Virus record (IMG/VR): IMGVR_UViG_3300008470_000158
Span: 1-21,022 of that record
DNA: 21,022 bases
Source of the DNA: a virus
Direction: 5' to 3' (one strand)
The number at the start of each line of letters is the position of its first letter. Within the stretch, counting starts at the first letter, position 1. A model generated the notes under the pieces. That model saw only the letters and a list, made by a program, of their open reading frames with translations, was not told the DNA's origin and made no database searches. Shown piece after piece: positions 1-6,725 of the stretch. A program made the position numbers and the translations under genes.

Positions 1-90
1 GCGTGATTCTAATTGACATCGTGCGGGGTTTGGGGGTAGGGTGGTTGAAATTAACAAAAGCTCGGTGGTCGAGTTTAAAAAAGGATGGTT

Positions 91-249
91 ATGACAGAAA
101 AGCAATATCAAAAAGCCGCTGATACCCTTATCGGCGCAACGCTTGAGACGCTTGAGTCTTATAACCTCCCCGAAAAATTGGTCAACACAGTTAAGCGCCT
201 GCAATGGGCTGTTGTTGATAAAGAATTCGGGGGGTATGTCGATGAGTAA
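91..249 (+). CDS. Small hypothetical phage protein (52 aa)
   Basis: A short ORF starts at an ATG preceded by an AAGGA-type ribosome site about 5 nt upstream and ends in TAA. The protein is acidic/basic mixed and predicted helical, with no cysteines, signal peptide or recognisable domain. Its stop overlaps the start region of the next gene (ATG at 236 or 242), which suggests translational coupling in an early operon. I do not recognise the family. Bases 1-90 upstream hold no gene. A TTGACA lies at 14-19, but no acceptable -10 follows it. Coding status rests on the ribosome site and the coupled overlap. Confidence 0.6.
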   Translation: MTEKQYQKAADTLIGATLETLESYNLPEKLVNTVKRLQWAVVDKEFGGYVDE

Positions 250-457
250 CAAACTAACTCCAGCACAACAAAAAGCACTTCCAAAGCTTACCGGCGAATG
301 GCAATGTGCTTATTCAATCGGCGTATCAATGGCTACTCTCTCGGCGTTATGCTCAAAAGGATTTGCAGAACACAAACAGGATGCCCTAGGTGCTATGTTT
401 TCTCCGACAACCGCTAATCACTATAGGCTAAAGGGGGTATCCAATCAAATGGTTTAA
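236..457 (+). CDS. Small hypothetical protein, possible winged-helix type (73 aa)
   Basis: The start is ATG 236 or ATG 242; both follow a GGGGGG tract and overlap the stop of the upstream small gene. The first residues read MSMSNKLTPAQQKALPKL. The middle segment (about residues 20-40) alternates helix-like stretches and resembles small phage winged-helix proteins in which a recognition helix precedes a final short strand. This is weak, by-eye resemblance only. The 3' end overlaps the apparent start of the replication gene at 444, so the two would be coupled. A regulatory or replication-accessory role is conceivable but not shown. Confidence 0.55.
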   Translation: MSMSNKLTPAQQKALPKLTGEWQCAYSIGVSMATLSALCSKGFAEHKQDALGAMFSPTTANHYRLKGVSNQMV

Positions 458-1157
458 GCATATCGCAGACTCTTTAGACGATCCAGACATTCACGACGCA
501 ATCGAGCGTTTCGGCCCTGTCGGATACCTCGTTTTCTTTGGAACTTTGGAGGTCATGGCGAAGGAGTTTGACACTAATTCGCCGGAAAACTGCCGAATTT
601 CTATCAAACATTTGAGAAAAAAGTTGCAGATTTCTCGCAGAAAACTGACAGAAATCTTGAAGTTTTTTGACGAAAAACGTAGAATTTATTCCGTTTTTGA
701 TGATACCCATATCGAGCTTAACTGTCCTAAACTCAAGGAGTTAAGCGACACCTACACATCCAAAATGTTTAAACAGTGTCCGAACAAAGTACCCGCCATA
801 GAAGAAGATATAGAAGTAGAAGAAGAAAGAGATAACCCATGTATCATGTCCATGGGATTTAATAATTCAATAATTCATAAGTCGGAAAACTCGTCTAAAA
901 TAAAACTGAAGGAGTATAAAGATTTCTGCAAAAACGACATCACATCAATATTCTGTGAAATATGCGGAGAGAAAACAGGGGCCGGAGTTGGGTTCTTATC
1001 AAAGCGGCTCAAGGAGCTTTCAATAAAAGTTGGCGACGCACAGGCATGTGCCATGTTTAGAAATATATTATTCACGTTCTGGAGCGAGCTGAAATCTGGC
1101 GAAGAACCAACAAGCAGAACAGCCGCTTTGATTGCAAGGATCAAAAAAGAAACATAA
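444..1157 (+). CDS. Phage replisome organizer / replication initiator (Lin1244/Lin1753-like N-terminus)
   Basis: The N-terminal part reads xKWFKHIADSLDDPDIHD followed by GPVGYLVFFGTLEVMAKEFD. This is the typical signature of phage replisome-organizer N-terminal domains, which bind the phage origin and recruit helicase machinery. An acidic linker near residues 115-130 leads to a C-terminal part (about residues 150-237) that could be the helicase-loading region. The conserved segment begins before any ATG, GTG or TTG in this frame. The first such codons are TTG 546 and ATG 555, which would delete the WFKH signature. An AAGGGGG ribosome site at 431-437 sits 6 nt before an ATC at 444, so I infer an ATC start giving 237 aa. 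The frame is open back to a stop at 429. A frameshift from the upstream gene or a sequence error is the alternative. Family assignment is fairly sure; the start is uncertain. Confidence 0.75.
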   Translation: MKWFKHIADSLDDPDIHDAIERFGPVGYLVFFGTLEVMAKEFDTNSPENCRISIKHLRKKLQISRRKLTEILKFFDEKRRIYSVFDDTHIELNCPKLKELSDTYTSKMFKQCPNKVPAIEEDIEVEEERDNPCIMSMGFNNSIIHKSENSSKIKLKEYKDFCKNDITSIFCEICGEKTGAGVGFLSKRLKELSIKVGDAQACAMFRNILFTFWSELKSGEEPTSRTAALIARIKKET

Positions 1158-1170
1158 GAAGGGGATACCA

Positions 1171-1386
1171 ATGGAAGATAAATGCACAAAACTGGCAAGG
1201 CTAATTGTAGACGAGCTTTTTAAGGTTAGCGATTGCGACGGAAATAATACGGAATTTGCCGATAGAATCGCACTGAAAAAAGGAAAGATTGGCGATGAGG
1301 TTGAAATCGGTGGGCGATGCAAAGGATCAGCGATGGGCGTTGCGGAGTATTTTATAAAACAAGCCGTTGCCGACGGAGAAATATAA
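1171..1386 (+). CDS. Hypothetical phage protein (71 aa)
   Basis: It starts at ATG 1171 behind the ribosome site AAGGGGATACC, 13 nt after the replication gene stops. The protein is a small acidic polypeptide with an N-terminal helix (residues 1-20) and a C-terminal segment ending in ADGEI. I recognise no domain. Its position directly after the replication initiator suggests a replication or early-phase accessory role, by context only. Codon use looks like the neighbouring genes. Confidence 0.65.
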   Translation: MEDKCTKLARLIVDELFKVSDCDGNNTEFADRIALKKGKIGDEVEIGGRCKGSAMGVAEYFIKQAVADGEI

Positions 1387-1460
1387 CAACACGTATTGAT
1401 ATAAAATGCGGAAACGAGATTTTGAACAGGGTGTATGGGAAATAAACGAAAGGACTCAAG

Positions 1461-1760
1461 ATGACAGCATTAACACAAATAGCATTAGGTCAAATCATAT
1501 TCCTCGCGGCGATATACGCGCTTATCCGATTCGAGCGGATTAGAGGTGACATAGAGCAGATCAATCAGGTCTCAAGATTGTGTTCCGCCAAAAACGAGCG
1601 CATCGCCGGGCTGACGAACGAGCGTGCGTTTTTTAAAGACGGGTATGAACGCGCAATCTACACCGGAACGAAGCTCATGGACGAACTCAAGGCAACACGG
1701 CGGCAACTTGGGGCGGCTAGGGGCCAGATTACCAAGCTGAAAAATGGAACTGTAAAATGA
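1461..1760 (+). CDS. Membrane-anchored coiled-coil protein (99 aa)
   Basis: It starts at ATG 1461 behind AAAGGA. Residues 5-23 form one hydrophobic helix (TQIALGQIIFLAAIYALI), followed by a basic/acidic heptad-like region (about residues 30-95) expected to be a coiled coil. The topology would be one N-terminal membrane segment with a cytoplasmic or periplasmic helical tail. The stop overlaps the start of the next single-span protein (ATGA), so the two are probably co-translated. This pair resembles spanin-like or small phage membrane gene pairs, but there is no lipobox and no lysis context here, so I do not call a function. Confidence 0.65.
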   Translation: MTALTQIALGQIIFLAAIYALIRFERIRGDIEQINQVSRLCSAKNERIAGLTNERAFFKDGYERAIYTGTKLMDELKATRRQLGAARGQITKLKNGTVK

Positions 1761-1927
1761 AAACCATAAAGAAAATCATACAACGATCGATAGAAATAGT
1801 CATGTTGCCAGTGTTCTTTGTCGGGATTTCATTCGCAATAATAGCCATTTTTGTAGCGGATGATACGAAGGGCAGAACGCAAACTGAAGGGTTTCTGCGC
1901 GCCATTGAAAGGTGGTTTTACTCGTGA
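1757..1927 (+). CDS. Small single-span membrane protein (56 aa)
   Basis: It starts at ATG 1757 inside the stop region of the preceding gene (AAATGA), a coupled start. A basic N-terminus (MKTIKKIIQRS) precedes a hydrophobic segment at about residues 13-33 (IVMLPVFFVGISFAIIAIFV). A short polar tail ends in RWFYS. This is a typical positive-inside single-span phage membrane protein. The stop overlaps the GTG start of the RusA-like gene. Function is not recognisable; with the previous gene it may form a membrane complex. Confidence 0.6.
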   Translation: MKTIKKIIQRSIEIVMLPVFFVGISFAIIAIFVADDTKGRTQTEGFLRAIERWFYS

Positions 1928-2274
1928 AAACGATAACCCTGCCACTGCCGGACCGCAGACTTTCGCCTAATGCCAGAATCCATTGGGCAAAAAAGTCGAA
2001 GATTACGAAGGCGCATAGAGCCAGGTCATACATAATAGGGCTATCAACGTTCGGGACTTTGGATACAATGCGCTTCAAATCCTACCGACTGCGTTTCTTT
2101 TGGGAAACCAAGCACAGACACGACGCAGATAATGCGGTTGCATCCTGCAAAAGTTTTTTGGATGGAATATCTGATGCCATAGGTCAGGATGACAGCGAGT
2201 GGGAATTTAACGGCGTTCGTTTCGAGTTGGATCGAGATAATCCAAGGCTTGAAATTGAGTTTGAGGAGGTATGA
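1924..2274 (+). CDS. rusA: RusA-like Holliday junction resolvase
   Basis: The protein (116 aa from GTG 1924) shows the RusA pattern. It has an N-terminal LPLPDRRLSPNARIHW segment, a central strand, then HDADNAVASCKSFLDGISDA and IGQDDSEW, with the conserved acidic residues (the DxDN, LDG and DD positions) that bind metal in RusA dimers. RusA enzymes cut four-way DNA junctions, and in phages they resolve recombination or replication intermediates before packaging. GTG 1924 overlaps the preceding stop (GTGA) and follows AAAGGTGG at a good distance, so it is preferred over GTG 1912. The length matches the roughly 120-aa family norm. Confidence 0.85.
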   Translation: MKTITLPLPDRRLSPNARIHWAKKSKITKAHRARSYIIGLSTFGTLDTMRFKSYRLRFFWETKHRHDADNAVASCKSFLDGISDAIGQDDSEWEFNGVRFELDRDNPRLEIEFEEV

Positions 2275-2299
2275 ACCGAAATATCCTTGACAACCTACC

Positions 2300-2599
2300 A
2301 TGCGAAACGGTAACAAGTATTCCATGCAAGTGACACAGCCCGAAACAGCAGAGCCGCAGAGCATCGGAGACCTAAAATATGCACCAATGGGGCGCATGAC
2401 GCAAATGACTCGGCAGATGTTCTCAATGATCGTTGAAAGGTCGGGGCGCGGGCTGTGGACATGTTACCGTGATTGTATGGATGCTGGGCTTAATTCGCCG
2501 CCGTCAGAGATGAGGCGCATTTTAGAAGCGTGTGAGGGCTTGCAGAACATGAGTATTAAGTTTCGATATGAGGGTCGCAGGGTTTGGTTTTGTGTTTAG
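2300..2599 (+). CDS. Hypothetical phage protein (99 aa)
   Basis: This is an open frame after RusA. The start is uncertain: ATG 2300 gives 99 aa without a clear ribosome site, and ATG 2324 is a shorter alternative. The C-terminal two thirds (about residues 34-99) look like a compact helical fold ending in a beta-strand pair (SIKFRYEGRRVWFCV), consistent with a small winged-helix protein, but this is inference. It lies between the resolvase and the packaging genes. The strong GAGGAGGT at 2263-2270 is too close to ATG 2271 to serve it well. Confidence 0.55.
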   Translation: MRNGNKYSMQVTQPETAEPQSIGDLKYAPMGRMTQMTRQMFSMIVERSGRGLWTCYRDCMDAGLNSPPSEMRRILEACEGLQNMSIKFRYEGRRVWFCV

Positions 2600-2616
2600 A
2601 AAAAAGGGGGATGATT

Positions 2617-2766
2617 ATGAGCAGCTGTTTTCCAGACTGTTTACCGACCGAGGCTGAAGCTGAAGTGATGATCGAGGAGCACAAGAACAAGCCGCTGAAA
2701 ATACTTATTACAGGGAGGAAGAAGATCGTTTTTATGCCTGACGGACATTTTTATGGGGAGGAGTAG
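2617..2766 (+). CDS. Small hypothetical protein (49 aa)
   Basis: It starts at ATG 2617, 6 nt after AAGGGGG; ATG 2611 is too close to that site. The protein begins MSSCFPDCLPTEAEAEVMIE and ends in a strand-rich KILITGRKKIVFMPDGHFYG segment. Two Cys near the N-terminus (C4, C8) could bind metal or form a disulfide, but there is no second pair. The next gene starts two bases after its stop. No family recognised. Confidence 0.55.
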   Translation: MSSCFPDCLPTEAEAEVMIEEHKNKPLKILITGRKKIVFMPDGHFYGEE

Positions 2767-2768
2767 AT

Positions 2769-2975
2769 ATGGCAAAAATTGGAACAGAGTTCACGCTTGA
2801 TACATCGGCGCTTGATTCGCTTGTAAACATCACCTGCAACGCAAAATGCAAGAATAATGGTATTTATCAGGTAACGTCAAACACCGGAGGGAAGAGAGGG
2901 TTTTTCTGTAACCTAAAGCGTTCGCATATCGGCGAGGGCGGTCAGTGCCAAAACTTTAAACCATTTGAGGAGTAA
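2769..2975 (+). CDS. Cysteine-containing small protein (68 aa)
   Basis: It starts at ATG 2769 behind GGGGAGGAG. Cysteines lie at residues 23, 27, 47 and 60 (CNAKC, FFCN, GQCQNF), a spacing that could bind one zinc ion, though no standard zinc-finger pattern is obvious. The protein ends FKPFEE and its stop is 2 nt before the terS ATG, so it is in the packaging operon. Function unknown. Confidence 0.6.
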   Translation: MAKIGTEFTLDTSALDSLVNITCNAKCKNNGIYQVTSNTGGKRGFFCNLKRSHIGEGGQCQNFKPFEE

Positions 2976-2977
2976 TC

Positions 2978-3442
2978 ATGCCGGCAGGACGACCGACTAA
3001 ATATAAAGACGAGTATGCAGAGCAGGCATATAAGCTTTGTTTGCTTGGATTTATTGATTTAGAGCTTGCCAAATTCTTTGAGGTTGACGAGCAGACAATC
3101 AACCGATGGAAGAACGGCCACGAGGAATTTTGTCAGTCCATCAAGAGCGGCAAGCAAATTGCAAACGGAAATGTAGCCGAAAGTCTCTATAAAAGGGCGA
3201 TGGGATATGAGCACGACGAGGAAAAAGTTTTCTGCAATATGGGTGAGATAACGACCCATCAAACCGTTAAACATTACCCGCCAGATACACAGGCCGCCTC
3301 GCTATTCCTCCGCAACCGACAGCCGGACAAGTGGCGTGACAAGCAAGAAATCGATCACCAATCAAGCGACGGCTCCATGTCACCAAAAGCAACCGAAGAC
3401 GATCTAGATGCAAAGCTTAAAGAGTACGGCATTGGGGGTTGA
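2978..3442 (+). CDS. terS: Terminase small subunit
   Basis: The N-terminus MPAGRPTKYKDEYAEQAYKL is the classic opening of a phage TerS family. An HTH follows (about residues 22-45: FIDLELAKFFEVDEQTINRW), and then the conserved YKRAMGYEHDEEKVF and KHYPPDTQAASLFLRNRQPD segments. TerS oligomers recognise the pac or cos DNA and stimulate the TerL ATPase. The length of 154 aa fits the family. The start follows a GAGGAG site. The 3' end overlaps the terL start by 35 nt, if TerL begins at 3408, giving tight coupling of the two packaging subunits. Confidence 0.9.
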   Translation: MPAGRPTKYKDEYAEQAYKLCLLGFIDLELAKFFEVDEQTINRWKNGHEEFCQSIKSGKQIANGNVAESLYKRAMGYEHDEEKVFCNMGEITTHQTVKHYPPDTQAASLFLRNRQPDKWRDKQEIDHQSSDGSMSPKATEDDLDAKLKEYGIGG

Positions 3443-5912
3443 CGAACAGCTTCTCAAGATTCGCGGACTGCCGATAAGCGCAGACGAGCGCATTGCGCTA
3501 ATTGAGCGCGTCAAGGTCAAAGCCGCCCGCGAATCATTCCACGAATTCCGCCGATACATCCACCCTAAAAACGCGGTCGGATGGTTTCAGAAGGATGCGG
3601 CGGAACACCTTCAGCAATTTTATGAAGACCTGAAGGACGGAAAGAGGCCAAAACTTGTCATAGAAGCACCTCCGCAACATGGCAAGAGCATGCTTGTCGT
3701 GGACTTCATCGCGTGGCTATCTGGAAAGCGTCCGGACAATCGCACAATCTACACATCTTTTTCAGAGCGTCTCGGCATACGCGCAAACCTGTCCATGCAA
3801 AGAATGATGGGTGGCAGTCGCTACAAGTCAGTTTTTCCAGATTTCGGCATACCAGAAAAGAACGCCATCACCATATCGGCGCAAAAATTAAGGAACCGTG
3901 AGATAATCGAGTTCCTAGATTCAGACGGTTATTTCCGAAACACGACCGTTCAGGGATCAATCACCGGCGAATCGCTGGACTGCGTAGACGGTGAAACATT
4001 AATCCATACAATAAACGGCGTTTTTCCAATTAAAACATTGAAAGCTAAAGACTCTCCGGTTAAAGTATTGTCATTAGATACAACAAACGGAGAATTAAGC
4101 TATGAGGAAATATCGCATTTCAAACGTATTAAAAAGCGCGGGGTTTACAGGATCACCGATAACGATGGAAGAGTTCTTGAATGCACAGGGGATCATAGAA
4201 TCTTTACGGCAAACAGAGGATATATCGAAGCGTGTAATGTATCCGCCGGTGATTCTCTGCTGTGTGCGTTGCGGGAAGACGTACATCAAACCGGCTTGCG
4301 ACGTGGTGAAATGGCAGAGGTCGAACTGCCGAATGACGTACTGCTCGAAAGAATGCCGAAACAAAAACGCCCCCATAGCGAAGGCAGTAAAAAAGTTTTG
4401 CAGGGATTGCGGAAAAGGAATACCGAGGCAGTGGGGTGTGTTGTGCGAGGATTGTTTGACGGCAACAAGGGCAGAGAAGACGGGGGAGTTCCAGCCGATA
4501 GAGATGCCGTGCCAACAATGCGGGAAGACATTTCAGTCAGAGCATCGAGGGCGTGGAAAATACGCCTCGTTTTGTTCGATGGATTGCAAAAATTCCAATC
4601 ACTCTTCTTCAATGATGAGAGAAAGAAACCCCTCATGGCTCGGCGGGATAACGGAGGTGAGGGAGAGCAACGAAGTGAAGGCGAAGTTCAAAGCCGCGAA
4701 GAGGCAATACACGGAGAAGTTCGGGGCAGGATGCGCAGACCGGTGCCAGATGTGCGGCTCGGAAACGCGCATTCAGTTCCACCACAAGGATTTCGACCCC
4801 ACATCAAACACGGCGGTGAATTTAGCGGTTCTGTGCGAGCCGTGCCATGTTGCAACACACAACAAACGCAAGTCGCTAAAATAGAACTGATTGATGAGGA
4901 GCGCGTTTTTTACGACATAACCGTCAACAAAAACCACAACTTTTTTGCCAACGGTATACTTGTTCACAACTGCGGGGTGATCGACGATCCAATCCGTGGC
5001 CGTAAGGATGCGAACAGCACGACCGTGCGCAACGGGTGCTGGGATTGGTTCACGGATGATTTCTTCACGCGGTTCAGCGAGGATGCGGGGTTGCTGTGCA
5101 TCCTGACTCGGTGGCACATAGACGACCCGATAGGCCGACTCATAGCCTCTGACCCGTCCGTCAAGGTGCTAAAGTATAAAGCCACTGCCGAGGAAGACGA
5201 GCCGCACAGAAAGAAGGGAGAGGCTTTATTTCCCGAACTGAAATCGCTTGAATTTCTACTTGAACGAAAACACATGATGCCGGACGTGAATTGGTCTGCA
5301 CTATTCCAACAGATGCCGTACGCGCAAGGCGGCGAGATAATCAAAGGCGCGATGTTTGGGCGCTATAAGAAGTTGCCAGAACTGCTATATCGCGGAATCA
5401 TGTCAGACACGGCGCTGAAAAAGAAGCAGGCAAATGACTATCAGGTCGCGACGTGTGGCGGGCTTGGCAAGGATGACGGCAAGGTTTATATCATAGACGT
5501 GTTCCGCGAAAAGTTTGAGGCGTATGAGCTTGAAAAACGCTTCCCAGATTTCTGGGCAAAGCATAAGACACGCGACACGGGCGTATTGAGATATTTCGGC
5601 GTTGAGGATAAGGCGAGCGGCACAGAGTTGATCCAGCGCATGAAGAATACGATTGTGCCAGCGATACCCGTCAAAGCCATACCTAGAAGCATCGACAAAT
5701 ACACGCGACTGCAAGACGTGCTTGGGTTCATCGAAAGCGGTCACGTCATGCTTCCAGAAAACGCGCCATGGGTTTCTGACTTCATTGCAGAATGTGAATC
5801 GTTTACGGCTGACGACGCACACGACCACGACGACCAAGTTGATACACTGATCGACCTGATCGACGAGATGCTAGGCGGTGCGAGTGGTGGGTCTAGTCTG
5901 CTGATTTATTAG
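3408..5912 (+). CDS. terL: Terminase large subunit precursor, interrupted by an intein
   Basis: The 834-aa precursor would splice to a 504-aa TerL. The N-extein (residues 1-191) carries Walker A (APPQHGKS, residues 87-94). The C-extein begins CGVIDDP, the Walker B strand. The nuclease domain follows, with acidic motifs near SDTA, GVEDKASG and HDDQVDTLID. TerL drives ATP-dependent packaging at the portal and cuts the concatemer. The intein (residues 192-521) sits directly in front of Walker B, so unspliced protein should be inactive. The start is ATG 3408, overlapping terS; TTG 3432 is an alternative with a better-spaced AAAGAG. The gene converges with the leftward module, overlapping by 4 nt at its end. 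TerL and intein calls are both strong. Confidence 0.93.
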   Translation: MQSLKSTALGVDEQLLKIRGLPISADERIALIERVKVKAARESFHEFRRYIHPKNAVGWFQKDAAEHLQQFYEDLKDGKRPKLVIEAPPQHGKSMLVVDFIAWLSGKRPDNRTIYTSFSERLGIRANLSMQRMMGGSRYKSVFPDFGIPEKNAITISAQKLRNREIIEFLDSDGYFRNTTVQGSITGESLDCVDGETLIHTINGVFPIKTLKAKDSPVKVLSLDTTNGELSYEEISHFKRIKKRGVYRITDNDGRVLECTGDHRIFTANRGYIEACNVSAGDSLLCALREDVHQTGLRRGEMAEVELPNDVLLERMPKQKRPHSEGSKKVLQGLRKRNTEAVGCVVRGLFDGNKGREDGGVPADRDAVPTMREDISVRASRAWKIRLVLFDGLQKFQSLFFNDERKKPLMARRDNGGEGEQRSEGEVQSREEAIHGEVRGRMRRPVPDVRLGNAHSVPPQGFRPHIKHGGEFSGSVRAVPCCNTQQTQVAKIELIDEERVFYDITVNKNHNFFANGILVHNCGVIDDPIRGRKDANSTTVRNGCWDWFTDDFFTRFSEDAGLLCILTRWHIDDPIGRLIASDPSVKVLKYKATAEEDEPHRKKGEALFPELKSLEFLLERKHMMPDVNWSALFQQMPYAQGGEIIKGAMFGRYKKLPELLYRGIMSDTALKKKQANDYQVATCGGLGKDDGKVYIIDVFREKFEAYELEKRFPDFWAKHKTRDTGVLRYFGVEDKASGTELIQRMKNTIVPAIPVKAIPRSIDKYTRLQDVLGFIESGHVMLPENAPWVSDFIAECESFTADDAHDHDDQVDTLIDLIDEMLGGASGGSSLLIY
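4038..4066 (+). promoter_or_regulatory. Candidate promoter inside the TerL intein
   Basis: TTGAAA (4038-4043) is separated by 17 nt from TAAAGT (4061-4066). This would start RNA near 4073, just upstream of the GGAG at 4089-4092 that precedes ATG 4102 of the nested HNH gene. The -10 match is only 4 of 6 and the region is AT-rich coding DNA, so chance is possible. Confidence 0.3.
4102..4884 (+). CDS. HNH homing endonuclease with zinc fingers, nested in the +1 frame of the intein
   Basis: This frame, +1 to TerL/intein, encodes up to 260 aa. Cys pairs form three CxxC-type knuckles (C54/C57 with C81/C85; C100/C103 with C115/C118; C137/C140 with C158/C162). The linker RNPSWLGGIT (175-184) is typical of phage HNH enzymes. 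The HNH core has C215xxC218, H227-H228, N240, C245xxC248 and H253. Such enzymes nick or cut an empty target allele and drive homing of their element. ATG 4102 has GGAG 9 nt upstream; ATG 4237 is an alternative that starts right after intein block B. The stop (TAG 4882-4884) falls exactly where the intein C-terminal splicing domain resumes. The domain call is strong and expression is inferred. It would be a free-standing protein unless a frameshift links it to the intein. Confidence 0.85.
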   Translation: MRKYRISNVLKSAGFTGSPITMEEFLNAQGIIESLRQTEDISKRVMYPPVILCCVRCGKTYIKPACDVVKWQRSNCRMTYCSKECRNKNAPIAKAVKKFCRDCGKGIPRQWGVLCEDCLTATRAEKTGEFQPIEMPCQQCGKTFQSEHRGRGKYASFCSMDCKNSNHSSSMMRERNPSWLGGITEVRESNEVKAKFKAAKRQYTEKFGAGCADRCQMCGSETRIQFHHKDFDPTSNTAVNLAVLCEPCHVATHNKRKSLK

Positions 5913-6097
5913 ACCTCTGCCGAGATGCGGACTGCATTTATCACGCTATGCGAATCTCCATCGTAAGACCAATAAGTGATTATATCGGCACCCAATTCTC
6001 TGACCACAGCCCCTGTTCGGTCTGCAAATGCAACAAGAGACTCCTTAATTTCAGCCTCCGCCCTTACTTTTTCTTCTCTGACTTCTTCTGTGTTCAT
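5909..6097 (-). CDS. Small hypothetical protein, leftward module (62 aa)
   Basis: It is read leftward from ATG at 6097, with GGAGGGA upstream on that strand. The N-terminal half is a charged helix (MNTEEVREEKVRAEAEIKES). The C-terminal half is strand-like with ITYWSYDGD. Its start overlaps the stop of the preceding leftward gene by a few bases, and its stop overlaps the terL stop, making a tail-to-tail junction. It is the last gene of a five-gene leftward operon. No family recognised. Confidence 0.6.
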   Translation of the reverse strand: MNTEEVREEKVRAEAEIKESLVAFADRTGAVVRELGADIITYWSYDGDSHSVINAVRISAEV

Positions 6098-6543
6098 TTC
6101 TTCCCTCCAATTTCTTTTAATACAGCCGCCTCAATCTGCTCCCAGCATGCTTTGCCCGAACTGTAACCCACCCATCCATCCCAAATTTGGCGGTAAAACG
6201 GCATCCGCTTTTCGGGCGTTTCAAGTTGCCGCCAGCAATCTTCGCACAGCGGGAAGCATCCAGCCCCTCGCATGTAGTATGTCGTGTGCCATTTTACGAA
6301 GAGCCACGGTCGATTGCATCGTTTGCATGTTCCGTATGATGGCGCAAGAAACCGCTCTATTCCTGACCTTGCCTTTTTCGTATTATCAGCAAGCCGAGAC
6401 GCAATCCGGTTAAAGCTGATCGCGTCGTTTATGGCGGCCTTTATGTTTGTCCATAATGACGAGAAGGCGGCGTTTAACATCCCGAATTGACCCGTCATCG
6501 TATTATCAATCGCTGCTTTCATGCGTTTTTCTTCGTCTGTCAT
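6094..6543 (-). CDS. Hypothetical protein with CxxC / CxxC zinc-binding motif (149 aa)
   Basis: The ATG at 6543 lies behind GGAGGAG on the minus strand. The N-terminal 65 residues are helical (MTDEEKRMKAAIDNTMTGQF...). A treble-clef-like segment follows, with CKRC (about residue 73) and CEDC (about residue 100), flanked by aromatic residues (RPWLFVKWHTTYYMRGAG). The C-terminal part is rich in Trp/Tyr. Two CxxC pairs 25 residues apart suggest one zinc site, possibly for nucleic-acid or protein binding. It is sandwiched, with overlapping ends, between the HTH gene and the last small gene of the module. Function is not identifiable. Confidence 0.65.
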   Translation of the reverse strand: MTDEEKRMKAAIDNTMTGQFGMLNAAFSSLWTNIKAAINDAISFNRIASRLADNTKKARSGIERFLAPSYGTCKRCNRPWLFVKWHTTYYMRGAGCFPLCEDCWRQLETPEKRMPFYRQIWDGWVGYSSGKACWEQIEAAVLKEIGGKK

Positions 6544-6689
6544 TTATTCTCCTCCAACAACCGAACCACCCACGCACTAGGCACCCTCGCCCCCGCCCTC
6601 CAGTTCTCGACCGTGCGCAACGGTATGCCGTGGAGACGTGCGAAGGCGGTAGACCCGCCCGCTTGTTTGATTAGTGTTTTGATTTTCAT
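6540..6689 (-). CDS. Small Cro-like HTH DNA-binding protein (49 aa)
   Basis: The 49-residue protein reads leftward from ATG 6689 with AAGGAG upstream. The core QAGGSTAFARLHGIPLRTVE plus NWRAGARVPSAWV is the helix-turn-helix of tiny phage repressors (residues 9-45). Such proteins bind short operators and regulate their own or a neighbouring promoter. The stop overlaps the start of the downstream CxxC gene (ATGA). It is the obvious candidate regulator for the palindrome at 7300-7310 or for the shared motif at 7406 and 17527, by context only. Confidence 0.75.
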   Translation of the reverse strand: MKIKTLIKQAGGSTAFARLHGIPLRTVENWRAGARVPSAWVVRLLEENK

Positions 6690-6725
6690 CTCTCAATTCT
6701 CCTTCTGCCTTTCGGCGGGTTGGTT

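Larger units (their letters stand above)
3981..4970 (+). other. Intein in TerL (330 aa, Cys1...His-Asn / Cys+1)
   Basis: The junctions are SLD / CVDGETLIHT at the N side and GILVHN / CGVIDDP at the C side. Block A has Cys1 and Thr6 (CVDGET). Block B has T69-G-D-H72 (CTGDHRIFT). Block F is FYDITVNKNHNFFANG, and block G ends in the canonical penultimate His plus terminal Asn, with Cys+1. All residues for class-1 protein splicing are present. The splicing blocks occupy roughly residues 1-95 and 300-330. The 200 residues between show no intein endonuclease (DOD or HNH) in this frame and look like low-information basic/acidic sequence, because the real endonuclease there is encoded in the +1 frame. 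The intein is more AT-rich at its start than flanking terL, consistent with transfer. Confidence 0.93.

Noticed and set aside
14-43. TTGACA at 14-19 as an early promoter
   Set aside because: No -10 hexamer at 16-18 nt, and no similarity to the 18-nt shared motif beyond the hexamer itself.
1406-1543. Possible 45-aa ORF (MRKRDFEQGVWEINE...) overlapping the start of the 99-aa membrane protein
   Set aside because: It has no ribosome site and conflicts with the well-supported ATG at 1461.
2271-2333. 20-codon ORF directly after RusA with a GAGGAGG just before the ATG
   Set aside because: The spacing of about one base is too short for efficient initiation, and the product is too small to support. 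It may be a leader or chance.
4286-4636. Antisense frames within the TerL intein as a second endonuclease, as in MuF
   Set aside because: They lack any nuclease pattern. The endonuclease of this intein is in the +1 sense frame instead.
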